Source: Geomicrobium halophilum (GTDB lineage Bacteria; Bacillota; Bacilli; Bacillales; Marinococcaceae). From it: a DNA stretch of 64,000 nucleotides. The notes beneath the pieces are model-generated. The model searched no databases. It saw only the letters and a list, made by a program, of their open reading frames with translations, and was not told the origin of the DNA. Positions 26,514 to 35,149 of the stretch are shown here, one piece after another. Location of the stretch: the NCBI RefSeq assembly GCF_014207655.1, contig NZ_JACHHJ010000002.1:446924-510923 (forward strand). The letters are read 5' to 3'. A program made the translations under genes and the position numbers. The first letter of the stretch is position 1. The number at the start of each line of letters is the position of its first letter.

Positions 26514-28067
26514 ATGTCTTGGCAACCGGAAGTTGACGAAATCAAATATCGAAAAGAATTAGCACAACGCATGGGCGGAAAAGAAAGGGTTCAAAAACAT
26601 CGTTCCAATGGGAAGCTAACGGTTCGTGAAAGAATTGACGTCCTTCTGGACAGAGGAACTTTTCATGAAAGCGGATCGATTACTGGTAAAGTCACATATC
26701 AAAATGGTGAAATAACAGACTTTACACCTGCTAATTTTTTATTAGGAACGGGTGAAATTAATAAACGTAAAGTTGTAATTGGAGCTGATGATTTCACAGT
26801 GCGTGGGGGTGCTGCAGATGGAGCCATTATAGTTAAACAAGTCTATTCAGAGAAAATGGCCAATGAATTGCAACTTCCAATGATCCGTCTTGTTGATGGC
26901 ACAGGCGGAGGGGGGAGTGTCAAAGTATTGGATGACATCGGTTATCCTTATGTGCCTGTAAACCCAGCTTGGGATCTAGTAGTTAAAAATATGGGAACTG
27001 TTCCTGTCGTTGCAGCTTGCTTGGGATCGGTGGCCGGCTTAGGAGCGGCGCGGGTAGCCGCTTCCCATTTTTCCATTATGGTTAAGGAGATATCACAACT
27101 ATTTGTTGCAGGACCCCCAATTGTCAAATTTGGAATGGGCGAGGAGGTTAGTAAGGAGGAGCTGGGTGGTGTTCAAGTTCATCGCTCTAGCGGGGCTGTT
27201 GATAATATTGCTGAATCAGAGGAAGATGCCTTTCATCAGATTCGGACGTTTTTGTCTTATCTACCTCAAAATGTTTTCCAAGTTCCTCCTGTTATTGATT
27301 CTGATGACGAATCTGAACGAAGGGAAGAAGAATTAATTTTTGTCATTCCTAAGAATAGACGGAGGCCATATCACATTCGAAAAATACTGCCCATGATCTT
27401 TGATAAAAATTCCATTTTTGAAATGGGGTGTTATTATGGCGGAAGTACAGTCACAGGGTTAGCACGTTTAGATGGTCATCCAATAGGGTTTTTAGCTCCG
27501 GATCCTTATGTACATGGAGCTGGACTTACAGCAGAAAGCAGTCAAAAAATAGAACGTTTTGTGGATTTATGTCAAACCTTTCATTTACCGATCGTTAATC
27601 TTGTTGATCAACCGGGAATGATGATCGGTTTAGAAGCTGAGAAAAAAGGCACAATCCGTCAAGGAGTGCGGGCTATCTCAGCGATTTATCAGGCAACTGT
27701 GCCGTCCATCGAAATCATTATTCGACGAGTCTATGGTGTCGGTGGCGCAGGAATGAGTAATGGGCATGGACTGAACTTACGCTATGCTTGGCCATCTGGA
27801 GATTGGGGCTCTTTGCCGCCGGAAGGAGGCATACAAGTCGCTTATCGACGAGAATTAGAGGCAAGTGAAGACCCCCAAGCCCGGTTACAGGAAATCATGG
27901 AAGATATTGAATCTCATCGTTCTCCTATTCGTACTGCTGAAGCATTCGGTATAGAAGAAATTATTGATCCAAGAGATACACGTCCTCTTTTATGTGAATG
28001 GGTTCATAACGCTTATGAATTATTGCCTCAGTTGCTTGGGTATTCGACGCATACGATGCGTCCGTAA
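26514..28067 (+). CDS. Acyl-CoA carboxylase carboxyltransferase subunit (second copy)
   Basis: Second, clearly diverged carboxyltransferase of 517 residues with RLVDGTGGGGSVKVLDDIG and CLGSVAGLGAARVAASHF in the first half and LVDQPGMMIGLEAEKKG and VYGVGGAGMSNGHGLNLRYAW in the second. The C-terminus again ends EEIIDPRDTRPLL. The ATG at 26514 follows AAAGGGGTGG; the same frame is open 10 codons upstream without a ribosome site. Having two different carboxyltransferases around one ligase suggests a two-subunit complex (as in alpha/beta decarboxylases) or two successive steps; both are inference. Confidence 0.85.
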   Translation: MSWQPEVDEIKYRKELAQRMGGKERVQKHRSNGKLTVRERIDVLLDRGTFHESGSITGKVTYQNGEITDFTPANFLLGTGEINKRKVVIGADDFTVRGGAADGAIIVKQVYSEKMANELQLPMIRLVDGTGGGGSVKVLDDIGYPYVPVNPAWDLVVKNMGTVPVVAACLGSVAGLGAARVAASHFSIMVKEISQLFVAGPPIVKFGMGEEVSKEELGGVQVHRSSGAVDNIAESEEDAFHQIRTFLSYLPQNVFQVPPVIDSDDESERREEELIFVIPKNRRRPYHIRKILPMIFDKNSIFEMGCYYGGSTVTGLARLDGHPIGFLAPDPYVHGAGLTAESSQKIERFVDLCQTFHLPIVNLVDQPGMMIGLEAEKKGTIRQGVRAISAIYQATVPSIEIIIRRVYGVGGAGMSNGHGLNLRYAWPSGDWGSLPPEGGIQVAYRRELEASEDPQARLQEIMEDIESHRSPIRTAEAFGIEEIIDPRDTRPLLCEWVHNAYELLPQLLGYSTHTMRP

Positions 28068-28136
28068 TAGGTTCATGAGGGAGCTTTTGTTAATGCAAAA
28101 TAGGTTATTCTGAAACTCAAATAGAGGAGGTCTTTC

Positions 28137-28682
28137 ATGGGATTGGAAAGCTTTGAAAATACGATGAACACCGATGAAGAAATCGTGGTCAATAAACTGG
28201 AGCAGTAGGCAGAAGAGATTGGTGATAAAACTTTTTTCTACTATGGGGAAGAAGATCAGTGTTTTACTTTTAAACAATTTAATGAAATGTCAAATAGCTT
28301 CGTTCATTATTTAAAGAGGCTTGGGGTTAAAAAGGAGACCGGATATCGGTCTTTCTTGTTAACCCGCTGGTGACTACTTTAGCGATGTTTAGTATATGGA
28401 AAATAGGGGGCGTTTTCAGTCCTATTAATTTTAATTATCATGGCGCAATCCCAGCTAGAGAAGGTGGTGAAGACGTTATTGTTGCCTTCGTGGTATTACA
28501 AAGACAAGAGCAACTAGATGATGATAGCTTAAGAGTTTGGATTAATAGGAGCATGCCCAAATTCATGTGGCCATCGATCATTCGAACTGTATCCAGTTTA
28601 CCACGAACGCCGACAAATAAGGTTGAAAATTCAAATTAAAGGAAAAATTGCGGAAGAGCCAGAGGAAAGTAAAAATATGTAA
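28137..28682 (+). pseudogene. Decayed acyl-CoA ligase gene with internal deletion
   Basis: Starts with a good AGAGGAGG site and ATG at 28137, but codon 24 is TAG. The reading then continues as ligase N-terminal sequence (TFKQFNEMSNSFVHYLKRLGV), shifts frame near 28340-28370, resumes (TLAMFSIWKIGGVFSPINF), and jumps after FNYHGA straight to a ligase C-terminus (EDVIVAFVVLQRQ...MPKFMWPSIIRTVSSLPRTPTNKVE). A last frameshift near 28625 leads into KGKIAEEPEES. About 350 residues of the adenylation core are missing. It resembles the CaiC/crotonobetaine-CoA ligase type rather than its intact neighbour. Confidence 0.85.
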
Positions 28683-28797
28683 CCATGTAACTGAGGAGAA
28701 TGATTATCAGTGTTAGGAAAGGCCCTAACGAAAACCCGGAAGCTGCATCATAAAAAACGGTAAATCAAAAATTCGTTCTACGAAAGGAGCCCCATGA

Positions 28798-29271
28798 ATG
28801 TTGTCGTGGTATCGAAACAAATGGGAAGTTTATGTGGGTATACCGCAGGAAGAAGTAAAGCAACTAATGCAAGAAATTTTTGAAGAATGGCAGGTTGGTT
28901 ATGAAACCAGTTATGCTCCTCCTAATAAGATGTATGATGGTCAACATGAGCAAGTGATTTTGAAAACGGAACAGTTAACTGTGGTACTTATTTATGTTTC
29001 GGCTGACCCCATCTCAAGGGTGTTTTCGTCATTTTTAAGTACTAGACAGCATTTAGGTGGGATTACCTATCTATCCATTCATTATAGTCGTGATTCCGAT
29101 GCTCAGTTAAAAACATTGTTACAGCAATTTAGCCAGCGAGTTCCCAAAGATCCTTGGAGGATTACCACACACCCTCGTTTTCAATTTGCTATTCTCTTAG
29201 AGCTAATGAATAAACAAAAATGGAAGAAATTCTCTGCAAATGAAAAAGGAGAGATGGATAGTGACGAATAA
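28798..29271 (+). CDS. Unrecognised cytosolic protein
   Basis: 157 residues, no family recognised. The ATG at 28798 has AAGGAG eight bases upstream. The N-terminal half contains EVKQLMQEIFEEWQVGYET, the middle a hydrophobic strand (LTVVLIYVSADPISRVFSS), and the tail is Lys-rich. No signal peptide or membrane span. It overlaps the next small membrane-protein gene by 11 bases and is probably co-transcribed with the symporter. The gap 28683-28797 holds only its leader. Confidence 0.65.
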   Translation: MLSWYRNKWEVYVGIPQEEVKQLMQEIFEEWQVGYETSYAPPNKMYDGQHEQVILKTEQLTVVLIYVSADPISRVFSSFLSTRQHLGGITYLSIHYSRDSDAQLKTLLQQFSQRVPKDPWRITTHPRFQFAILLELMNKQKWKKFSANEKGEMDSDE

Positions 29272-29521
29272 AGGTAAAAAATGGTACAAAATACGACCGA
29301 GAGATGGAATTTTTCTATTGGGGATTTTCTTTTATGTCATTGTTTTTTTCCTCCCGTGGAGTTATGATGTCATGATTTTAAATGTCTCACTGGTGGCTTG
29401 GGGGGCGTATTTATTACACGTACTGGTACCTGCTGTAGGGATTTTATTAATCATAAGTGAAAAGGATATATCAAGTCGTAAGCCTGAACATATGGAAGCA
29501 GGTATTTCCAAGGATAAGTAA
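29261..29521 (+). CDS. Small two-span membrane protein paired with the symporter
   Basis: 86 residues with two hydrophobic spans (LLGIFFYVIVFFLPWSY and a second around residues 45-63). The GTG at 29261 has AAAGGAG at nine bases; ATG at 29240 lacks a site. Its place directly before a sodium:solute symporter resembles the DUF3311/YhjC-type partner genes of SSS transporters. That assignment rests on context and size. Confidence 0.65.
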   Translation: MTNKGKKWYKIRPRDGIFLLGIFFYVIVFFLPWSYDVMILNVSLVAWGAYLLHVLVPAVGILLIISEKDISSRKPEHMEAGISKDK

Positions 29522-29552
29522 ATGGTTTTTCTTATTTACGAGGGGGGTAATG

Positions 29553-31013
29553 ATGAAAATCATCGAACTGTCGGTGGTGGTTATATACCTGATCGCTTTA
29601 ATCATTTTAGGTAGAGTGACACAGAAACGTATTTCACAGTCTCAAGCTGGGGTTGAAGAGTACTATGTAGCTGGACGTAATGTTGGCACAGGTGTGAATT
29701 CCTTGGCCATGATGGCGGCACTAGGGAGCGGTGGATCGTTTATGGCTGGTACTGGCACCGCTTTTAACCTTGGGTTGCCATTTTTAGCATGGATGACTGT
29801 GGGATCAATCGTTGGTTTTTCAGTAGCAAGTGTATTAGTGGCGAAACCGTTACGTAATTCCCGTAAATTCACAGTTTCAGAATTTCTAAATGATCGCTAT
29901 GGACACATATTTTTTAAAGTGGCCATTCCTATTGTGATTATTATTGGTTCAGCCATGTACCTGATGTCACAAATGACAGCCGGAGGGTTAATCGCTTCCT
30001 ATGTTACTGGGTTGTCTTATCAATGGGGCCTCCTCATTATTACGGTTGTATTTATCTTGTATGTATCCATGGGTGGGATGTTAGCAGTAACTTGGACAAA
30101 TATTTTACAAGGGATCATGATGGTTGCCCTTATATCAATCATCACCTTGGGAGGAATTTTTCATTTTCCTATTCGTTGGTCTGAATTTTTTGCTAATACC
30201 TTTGCTGAACAACCAATGCTCGGGGCTGTTGGAGGCACTATGCCTATTACTGCTTATCTCGGAGCGTTTGTGACTTGGGCTGCAGCGATATGCGTAACTC
30301 CACATTTAATCATGAGAATATTTACATCTTCCAATGCCCGATCAGCAAAACTTTCTATGAATATTAGTATGCTTATGTATGGTAGTTTAATGTTGGCTTC
30401 AACATTTGTTCTTGTTCCTTTTGTTCCTCTGTTAGATAGTTCTCTCCTAGAAGCGACCCATTCGGATATGTGGCTTTTGCTGATTGTGGAACAATTTTTT
30501 CCTGCGATCCTCGTAGGGGTTATTACGGCAGGAATTATGGCGGCTGTAATGTCAACAACTGATGCTTTACTATTGGCCGTAAGTAGTGCTTTTGCCTATG
30601 ATTTATATAAAGGAGTATATAAGCCAAAGGCTACCCATCAGCAGATTTTAAGAGCTTCAGCGATTTTCACATGGGTCATTGGCATAACTGTTATGTTTAT
30701 TACTCTCCATCCACCGCCATTTTTGGTTGTGCTCTATACTGCAGCGGTTGGATTTATGGTAGCTGCACTTTTTGCACCCCTTGTATTTGGCATCTGGTGG
30801 AGACAGGCCAACTCAGCGGGAGCAATTACGGGGCTTAGTGTCGGTGCTGTCAGTTTTATGGTAGCTTTTCTCGGTTTTGAGTTACCGTATAATTCAGAGA
30901 TTTTGATTGCATTACCCCTTTCAATCATTTCGATGATGATTGTATCCGTATGGACACAAGGACCGTCCCAAAACATGCTTGATCGAATGGATCACTATCA
31001 TCAAGATATTTGA
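29553..31013 (+). CDS. Sodium:solute symporter (SSS family)
   Basis: Na+-coupled importer of about 486 residues and 12-13 spans. Family marks are EEYYVAGRNVGTGVNSLAMMAALGSGGSFMAGTG near residues 30-62 (typical Gly/Ser-rich region of span 2), FLNDRYG, and the Na2-site-like ITAGIMAAVMSTTDALLLAVSSAFAYDLYK. Of two adjacent ATGs, the second (29553) is better spaced from AGGGGGG. With the small membrane partner and the upstream ligase/carboxyltransferase genes it likely brings in a carboxylate; the substrate is not determinable. A strong terminator follows. Confidence 0.88.
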   Translation: MKIIELSVVVIYLIALIILGRVTQKRISQSQAGVEEYYVAGRNVGTGVNSLAMMAALGSGGSFMAGTGTAFNLGLPFLAWMTVGSIVGFSVASVLVAKPLRNSRKFTVSEFLNDRYGHIFFKVAIPIVIIIGSAMYLMSQMTAGGLIASYVTGLSYQWGLLIITVVFILYVSMGGMLAVTWTNILQGIMMVALISIITLGGIFHFPIRWSEFFANTFAEQPMLGAVGGTMPITAYLGAFVTWAAAICVTPHLIMRIFTSSNARSAKLSMNISMLMYGSLMLASTFVLVPFVPLLDSSLLEATHSDMWLLLIVEQFFPAILVGVITAGIMAAVMSTTDALLLAVSSAFAYDLYKGVYKPKATHQQILRASAIFTWVIGITVMFITLHPPPFLVVLYTAAVGFMVAALFAPLVFGIWWRQANSAGAITGLSVGAVSFMVAFLGFELPYNSEILIALPLSIISMMIVSVWTQGPSQNMLDRMDHYHQDI

Positions 31014-31016
31014 TAG

Positions 31017-31059
31017 GGCTGCCCATAAGTCATCATTCATGACTTATGGGCAGCCTTTC
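31017..31059 (+). terminator. Terminator after the symporter
   Basis: Perfect 17-bp stem beginning GGCTGCCCATAAGTCAT, loop CATTC, then TTTCTTC, immediately after the stop. Confidence 0.92.
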
Positions 31060-31287
31060 TTCTATGGCATGTTTACTACGGAGAGACTACCCATATCAGC
31101 ACTAGACTCCGTTTTTCGGCGGAAGCAACGGAGAATTCAGCGCAAGGGACGTTTATTGCAACGTTACGCCGAGGACATTTGGAGCACCAACCCTTTTTTC
31201 AGTGTTCATGAGTTTTATTTTCCTCATATGATAAAATGAGATATGTATACTCACCTACCTTCCTAAGGCCACAAGGAGCATGACAAG

Positions 31288-32697
31288 ATGAAATCGATGT
31301 GTCGTTATGGTTTTACCGTTAGCATTCTTTTCTATGTGCTTGTGCACATTTTTTCTTTTTTTATGGGAAAGGATTGGATGTTACACCTGATGTCTTTCAG
31401 CGGGTTGTTAGCGTTGTTTTTTGCTCTTATCTATCTAAGCCCCCGAAATAGCCCTGTACCTTATTTTCTAACCATTGCCTCTCTCATCATCGGATATTTC
31501 ACGTTGGGGAATGAATTATGGCCACAGTTATGGGAAGGAATTCGGGAGATGAACAGTATTATATTATTGCTCCTGATTGTTCCCATGATTGGTTGGGTGC
31601 TCCGCGAAGAAAATTACATTGAAGCGTTGATCGGATCTGCGAAAAACTTGTTGAGAACGAGTAAACGGTTCTATGCTGGATTAATGTTTATCACTCAGCT
31701 CGTAGCTTACTTTCTCTTGTTTGGTGCCATTCCGATGCTGTTTCAATTTGTTCAGGTATTGCTCGGAGACAAAAAGGATGAGGACTGGGAATATTTTAAA
31801 GGAACGGCTTTATTACGCGGCTTCGGACTCAGCACGATTTGGGTCATCAGCATCCCTAGTGTTGTGTTTATTATTGAAAGTACTGGTGCCTCTTTAGGAT
31901 TAACGATGGCACAAGGTTTTTTTATCTCGATTTGCGGAGTTTTTTTATCGCTCTTGTTCGTTACAATTCACGAAAAAAGAAGTGGATTAGATTATACATC
32001 CGGCATTCTGGAAGAGTTACATAAAAAAATCCCCACTGATCATGCCAAGTATCATCATTCATTGACCCGCGAATTCGTACTGTTGTTCATCACCCTGTTT
32101 GGTCCGGTATTAGTGATTAACTATTTTCTGGACTGGGGTTTGCTCATGATCATATCCATATGTGTGCTTGTTTGGTCTTGCTTTTATTATATCATTAAAA
32201 AGAAAGGACATCATTTAAGGAATCATGGTAAAAACTATTTGCGCACAGGTATCCTCCACAAATCTCAGGAATTAGGGATTATGCTTTCGGCCGGCTTGCT
32301 GATTAACGTCGTACATGCCTCTGGAGGGGGCTTATGGGTCGTTGACACCATTTTTACTATATCAGAGACCACGTTTATTCATATGTTTTGGATTCTTCCT
32401 TTCCTTGTGATCTTTTTAGGATTTATCGGCCTTGGCCCATTGACGGTTATGGTTCTTGTTGGCGGAATATTTCAAGGCGCTTCCTTACCTTATCCCCCTG
32501 AATTGATTGTGCTTAGTTTGACTCTGGGCAGTGCGATTACGGTTTTTTTATCACCGTTTATCTTACCGCTGATCGTCTTAAGTCAAGCCAATGGCCTAGC
32601 GTTGTGGAAAAATGGATTGAAGTTTAATTTCGGTTATTCAGTAGCGTTTTATGTCATGGTGCAGATGTACTTGCTGATTATGCTTGGGTTGTTATAA
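31288..32697 (+). CDS. Polytopic membrane protein of unknown function
   Basis: 469 residues with about 11-12 hydrophobic spans. No family recognised with confidence; the general look (paired hydrophobic halves, NVVHASGGGLWVVDTIF in the second half, SAITVFLSPFILPLIVL near the end) suggests an ion-transporter-superfamily carrier. The ATG has AAGGAG at nine bases. It stands alone between two terminators. The upstream gap 31060-31287 holds only an inverted repeat (CTCCGTT/AACGGAG around 31107-31133). Confidence 0.65.
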   Translation: MKSMCRYGFTVSILFYVLVHIFSFFMGKDWMLHLMSFSGLLALFFALIYLSPRNSPVPYFLTIASLIIGYFTLGNELWPQLWEGIREMNSIILLLLIVPMIGWVLREENYIEALIGSAKNLLRTSKRFYAGLMFITQLVAYFLLFGAIPMLFQFVQVLLGDKKDEDWEYFKGTALLRGFGLSTIWVISIPSVVFIIESTGASLGLTMAQGFFISICGVFLSLLFVTIHEKRSGLDYTSGILEELHKKIPTDHAKYHHSLTREFVLLFITLFGPVLVINYFLDWGLLMIISICVLVWSCFYYIIKKKGHHLRNHGKNYLRTGILHKSQELGIMLSAGLLINVVHASGGGLWVVDTIFTISETTFIHMFWILPFLVIFLGFIGLGPLTVMVLVGGIFQGASLPYPPELIVLSLTLGSAITVFLSPFILPLIVLSQANGLALWKNGLKFNFGYSVAFYVMVQMYLLIMLGLL

Positions 32698-32708
32698 GTT
32701 CAAAAACG

Positions 32709-32730
32709 CCCGCAGCTTAAGCCCTGCGGG
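32709..32730 (-). terminator. Terminator of the binding-protein gene
   Basis: Stem CCCGCAG/CTGCGGG. On the minus strand it is followed by GCGTTTTTG; on the plus strand only a late T run follows, so it best serves the minus-strand gene, with weaker use for the plus-strand membrane protein gene. Confidence 0.7.
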
Positions 32731-32744
32731 GATATTATCCCTTT

Positions 32745-34373
32745 TTAATAACCGCTGTCTTCTACTTCTTCCGTAATATAGACATTATCCAATAGTAAGA
32801 GGCCGCTTGGGTGTTGTACAAATCCCTCTACACTATTAGCGACAGCAACCAGGTAATCATTGTGAACGGTAGGAATGACAGGCGCTTCATCAATGATGAG
32901 TTGTTCAGCTTCTTCATATAGTTGTTCACGGGTTTCTTCATCACTTTCCTCACGTGCATCAATGATGAGTTCATCTAGTTCTTCGTTCGCGTAGAAGGTC
33001 TGATTTCCGTCGGCTCCGAGATTGTCAGAATGGAAATTTGGATGTAGACCATAATCGCCATCACCCGTTGATGTGGACCAGCCTAGGACGAATATATCGT
33101 GTTCCCCTTCACCAACGGCATCGAGATAAGCTCCCCATTCGAGCTCTTGAATGTCAGCTTCAACACCGATCTCAGCGAATTGGTCTTGAAAATATTCGGC
33201 AACCTGGATACGCATGGGGTTAGCGTCGTTTGTCCAAATCGTTGTTTCAAAGCCATCTTCATAACCGGCATCAGCGAGTAATTCTTCTGCTTGTTCTGGA
33301 TCGTAAGAAAGCGGGTCAAGGTCGTCACTTGCGCCAAACACTAAATCGCTTAAGGGGCTTTCTGCTACTGAACCATAACCTCCATAGATGCCTTCAAGCA
33401 TGACTTCTTTATCAATAGCCATGGACAGAGCTCTGCGCACTTGGGCATCGTCAAATGGTTCCTCTTCCGTATTAAAGCCTACATACTCAAATCCGAGTTG
33501 TTGCTCGGTGACAAGGGATGCGTTTTCCATTTGTTCTACTTGTCCAACATTCGAAGGTTCAATTTGCTGGGCAAAGTGTGCTTCCCCATTTTCTACCATA
33601 CCTATTCTCGTGGCCTGTTCAGGGACGACTTGAAAAGATAACGAATCAAGATATGCAGGTTCATCCCAATAGTCAGCATTATTTGTAAGAGTAACTTCGT
33701 CTCCCTGGACCCAGTTATCAAACTCAAAAGGCCCAGTGCCAATAGGGTTTGTGTCCAATCCTACATCTCCGTTTGCATCGGCTTCGATCGCTGCTGGACT
33801 AATGATGCTGGCAGCACCGTGGGAAAGGTGAGCAGGTAAGGGAGCAAAAGGTTCGCTCGTCGTAATTTCAACGGTGTGTTCGTCTACTGCATCAATGTCT
33901 TCCACAAGCTCAAAAAGAGAAGCACGCGGGGAAGCCGTTTCAGGATCAAGTAGCCGTTCGAGACTAGCTACTACAGCTTCTGCATTAAAAGGTTCCCCAT
34001 CATGGAAGGTAACATCTTCCTGCAGGTTGAATTCCCATGTATGGTCGTCTAGCTGTTCGTAGTTTTCTGCAAGTCCGGGTTGGATTTCCATATTTTCATC
34101 TTGATAGACAAGCGTTTCATACACATTCGTATAAATAATGTTTGATGGAACATCACTGGCGGCTTGAGGATCCAGGGTAACTGCATCTGAAGGCATGGCA
34201 AGAACCATTTCGCCGCCTTCAACAGGACCAGTTTCTTCATCGTTGGTTTCTTCTTCACCTGTTTCTGGCCCCTCATTCGCCTCTTCAGTAGAAGTCTCAT
34301 CTAGGTTGTCATCGGTGCAAGCAACTACGCCGAGAAGTAAACTAGTCCCCAATATCGGCATAATTTTTTTCAT
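32745..34373 (-). CDS. Peptide/nickel-type ABC solute-binding lipoprotein (family 5)
   Basis: Extracellular binding protein of the DppE/OppA/GsiB group, 542 residues. A lipobox VVAC (Cys19) is followed by a ~35-residue, almost wholly acidic linker. The SBP_bac_5 signature appears as LAENYEQLDDHTWEFNLQEDVTFHDGEPFNAEAVVASLERLL. The strongly acidic surface fits a salt-loving organism. The ATG has GGAAGG upstream. No permease or ATPase gene is near. It lies 98 bases after tenA on the same strand, so it may be a distant part of the thiamine-pyrimidine salvage unit, or an independent peptide scavenger. Confidence 0.85.
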   Translation of the reverse strand: MKKIMPILGTSLLLGVVACTDDNLDETSTEEANEGPETGEEETNDEETGPVEGGEMVLAMPSDAVTLDPQAASDVPSNIIYTNVYETLVYQDENMEIQPGLAENYEQLDDHTWEFNLQEDVTFHDGEPFNAEAVVASLERLLDPETASPRASLFELVEDIDAVDEHTVEITTSEPFAPLPAHLSHGAASIISPAAIEADANGDVGLDTNPIGTGPFEFDNWVQGDEVTLTNNADYWDEPAYLDSLSFQVVPEQATRIGMVENGEAHFAQQIEPSNVGQVEQMENASLVTEQQLGFEYVGFNTEEEPFDDAQVRRALSMAIDKEVMLEGIYGGYGSVAESPLSDLVFGASDDLDPLSYDPEQAEELLADAGYEDGFETTIWTNDANPMRIQVAEYFQDQFAEIGVEADIQELEWGAYLDAVGEGEHDIFVLGWSTSTGDGDYGLHPNFHSDNLGADGNQTFYANEELDELIIDAREESDEETREQLYEEAEQLIIDEAPVIPTVHNDYLVAVANSVEGFVQHPSGLLLLDNVYITEEVEDSGY

Positions 34374-34471
34374 GGTGGATCCTTCCTCTCTTCATATTTT
34401 TCACTCTATTAATAATAAAGTGTAATATACTTTTTAGACTCATTGCAATATAAAAAAGAGAAAGTGTTTGA

Positions 34472-35149
34472 TCATTCCAATTCTTCTGGCCATCTTTCTT
34501 GTTGATATGCCATATCCCAGAACATATATTCATAACGACTCGTGTTGAGAAAAATCGCTTCGAGTTGCTCGAGTTCTTCTTCTGTTTTGCCTTCAGCAAG
34601 TTCATCCAGTTTAGAAATGAGCCATTCAGCGATTTCGCCGAATTCATCAGATGCATACATCCGCACCCATTCGCCGTATTGTTCATGCTCGGTAGCACCG
34701 GGGATTTTTGCGAGTTGGAGGCCAATTTCATAATAGCTCCAGGCACAGGGGAGAATAGCTGCGATGAGTTCGGCGAGCGCACCTTTTTGAGCTTCTGCCA
34801 TCATATAGCTGCTATAGGCGAGGGTCACTGGCCCGGGGATAGTAGCTTCCAGTTCTTCGCGTGAAATGCCAAGACGTTCGGCGTATGAACGGTGCAATTC
34901 CATTTCCGTGTTCAAAGTTTCATCGAGCGCTTTTGCAAAACCCGACATCGTGTCAAGGTCAGGAGCAAGGACGGTCCCCATTGCCATGACACGTGAGTAT
35001 TCAATAAGGTATTTATAATCTTGGCGCATAAAATATTTAAAAGATTCAAGATCAAGAGTGCCATAGCCAATCCCTTGTACAAAAGGATGCTTATGGCTTG
35101 CTTTCCAAATAGCATCAGCGTTTTTACGAATGCGTTGGGTGAATGTCAT
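34472..35149 (-). CDS. tenA: Aminopyrimidine aminohydrolase (thiaminase II)
   Basis: Converts 4-amino-5-aminomethyl-2-methylpyrimidine to hydroxymethylpyrimidine in thiamine salvage. The 225 residues keep the active-site set: nucleophile Cys135 in AAILPCAWSYYEIG, Tyr112 in AYSSYMMAEA, Asp44 in MRQDYKYLIEYSR, and a Glu in YEYMFWDMAYQQE. The ATG at 35149 has AAAGGAG at eight bases; a GTG nine bases earlier is less likely. It overlaps the deformylase gene by four bases, so the two act in sequence. Confidence 0.95.
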   Translation of the reverse strand: MTFTQRIRKNADAIWKASHKHPFVQGIGYGTLDLESFKYFMRQDYKYLIEYSRVMAMGTVLAPDLDTMSGFAKALDETLNTEMELHRSYAERLGISREELEATIPGPVTLAYSSYMMAEAQKGALAELIAAILPCAWSYYEIGLQLAKIPGATEHEQYGEWVRMYASDEFGEIAEWLISKLDELAEGKTEEELEQLEAIFLNTSRYEYMFWDMAYQQERWPEELE

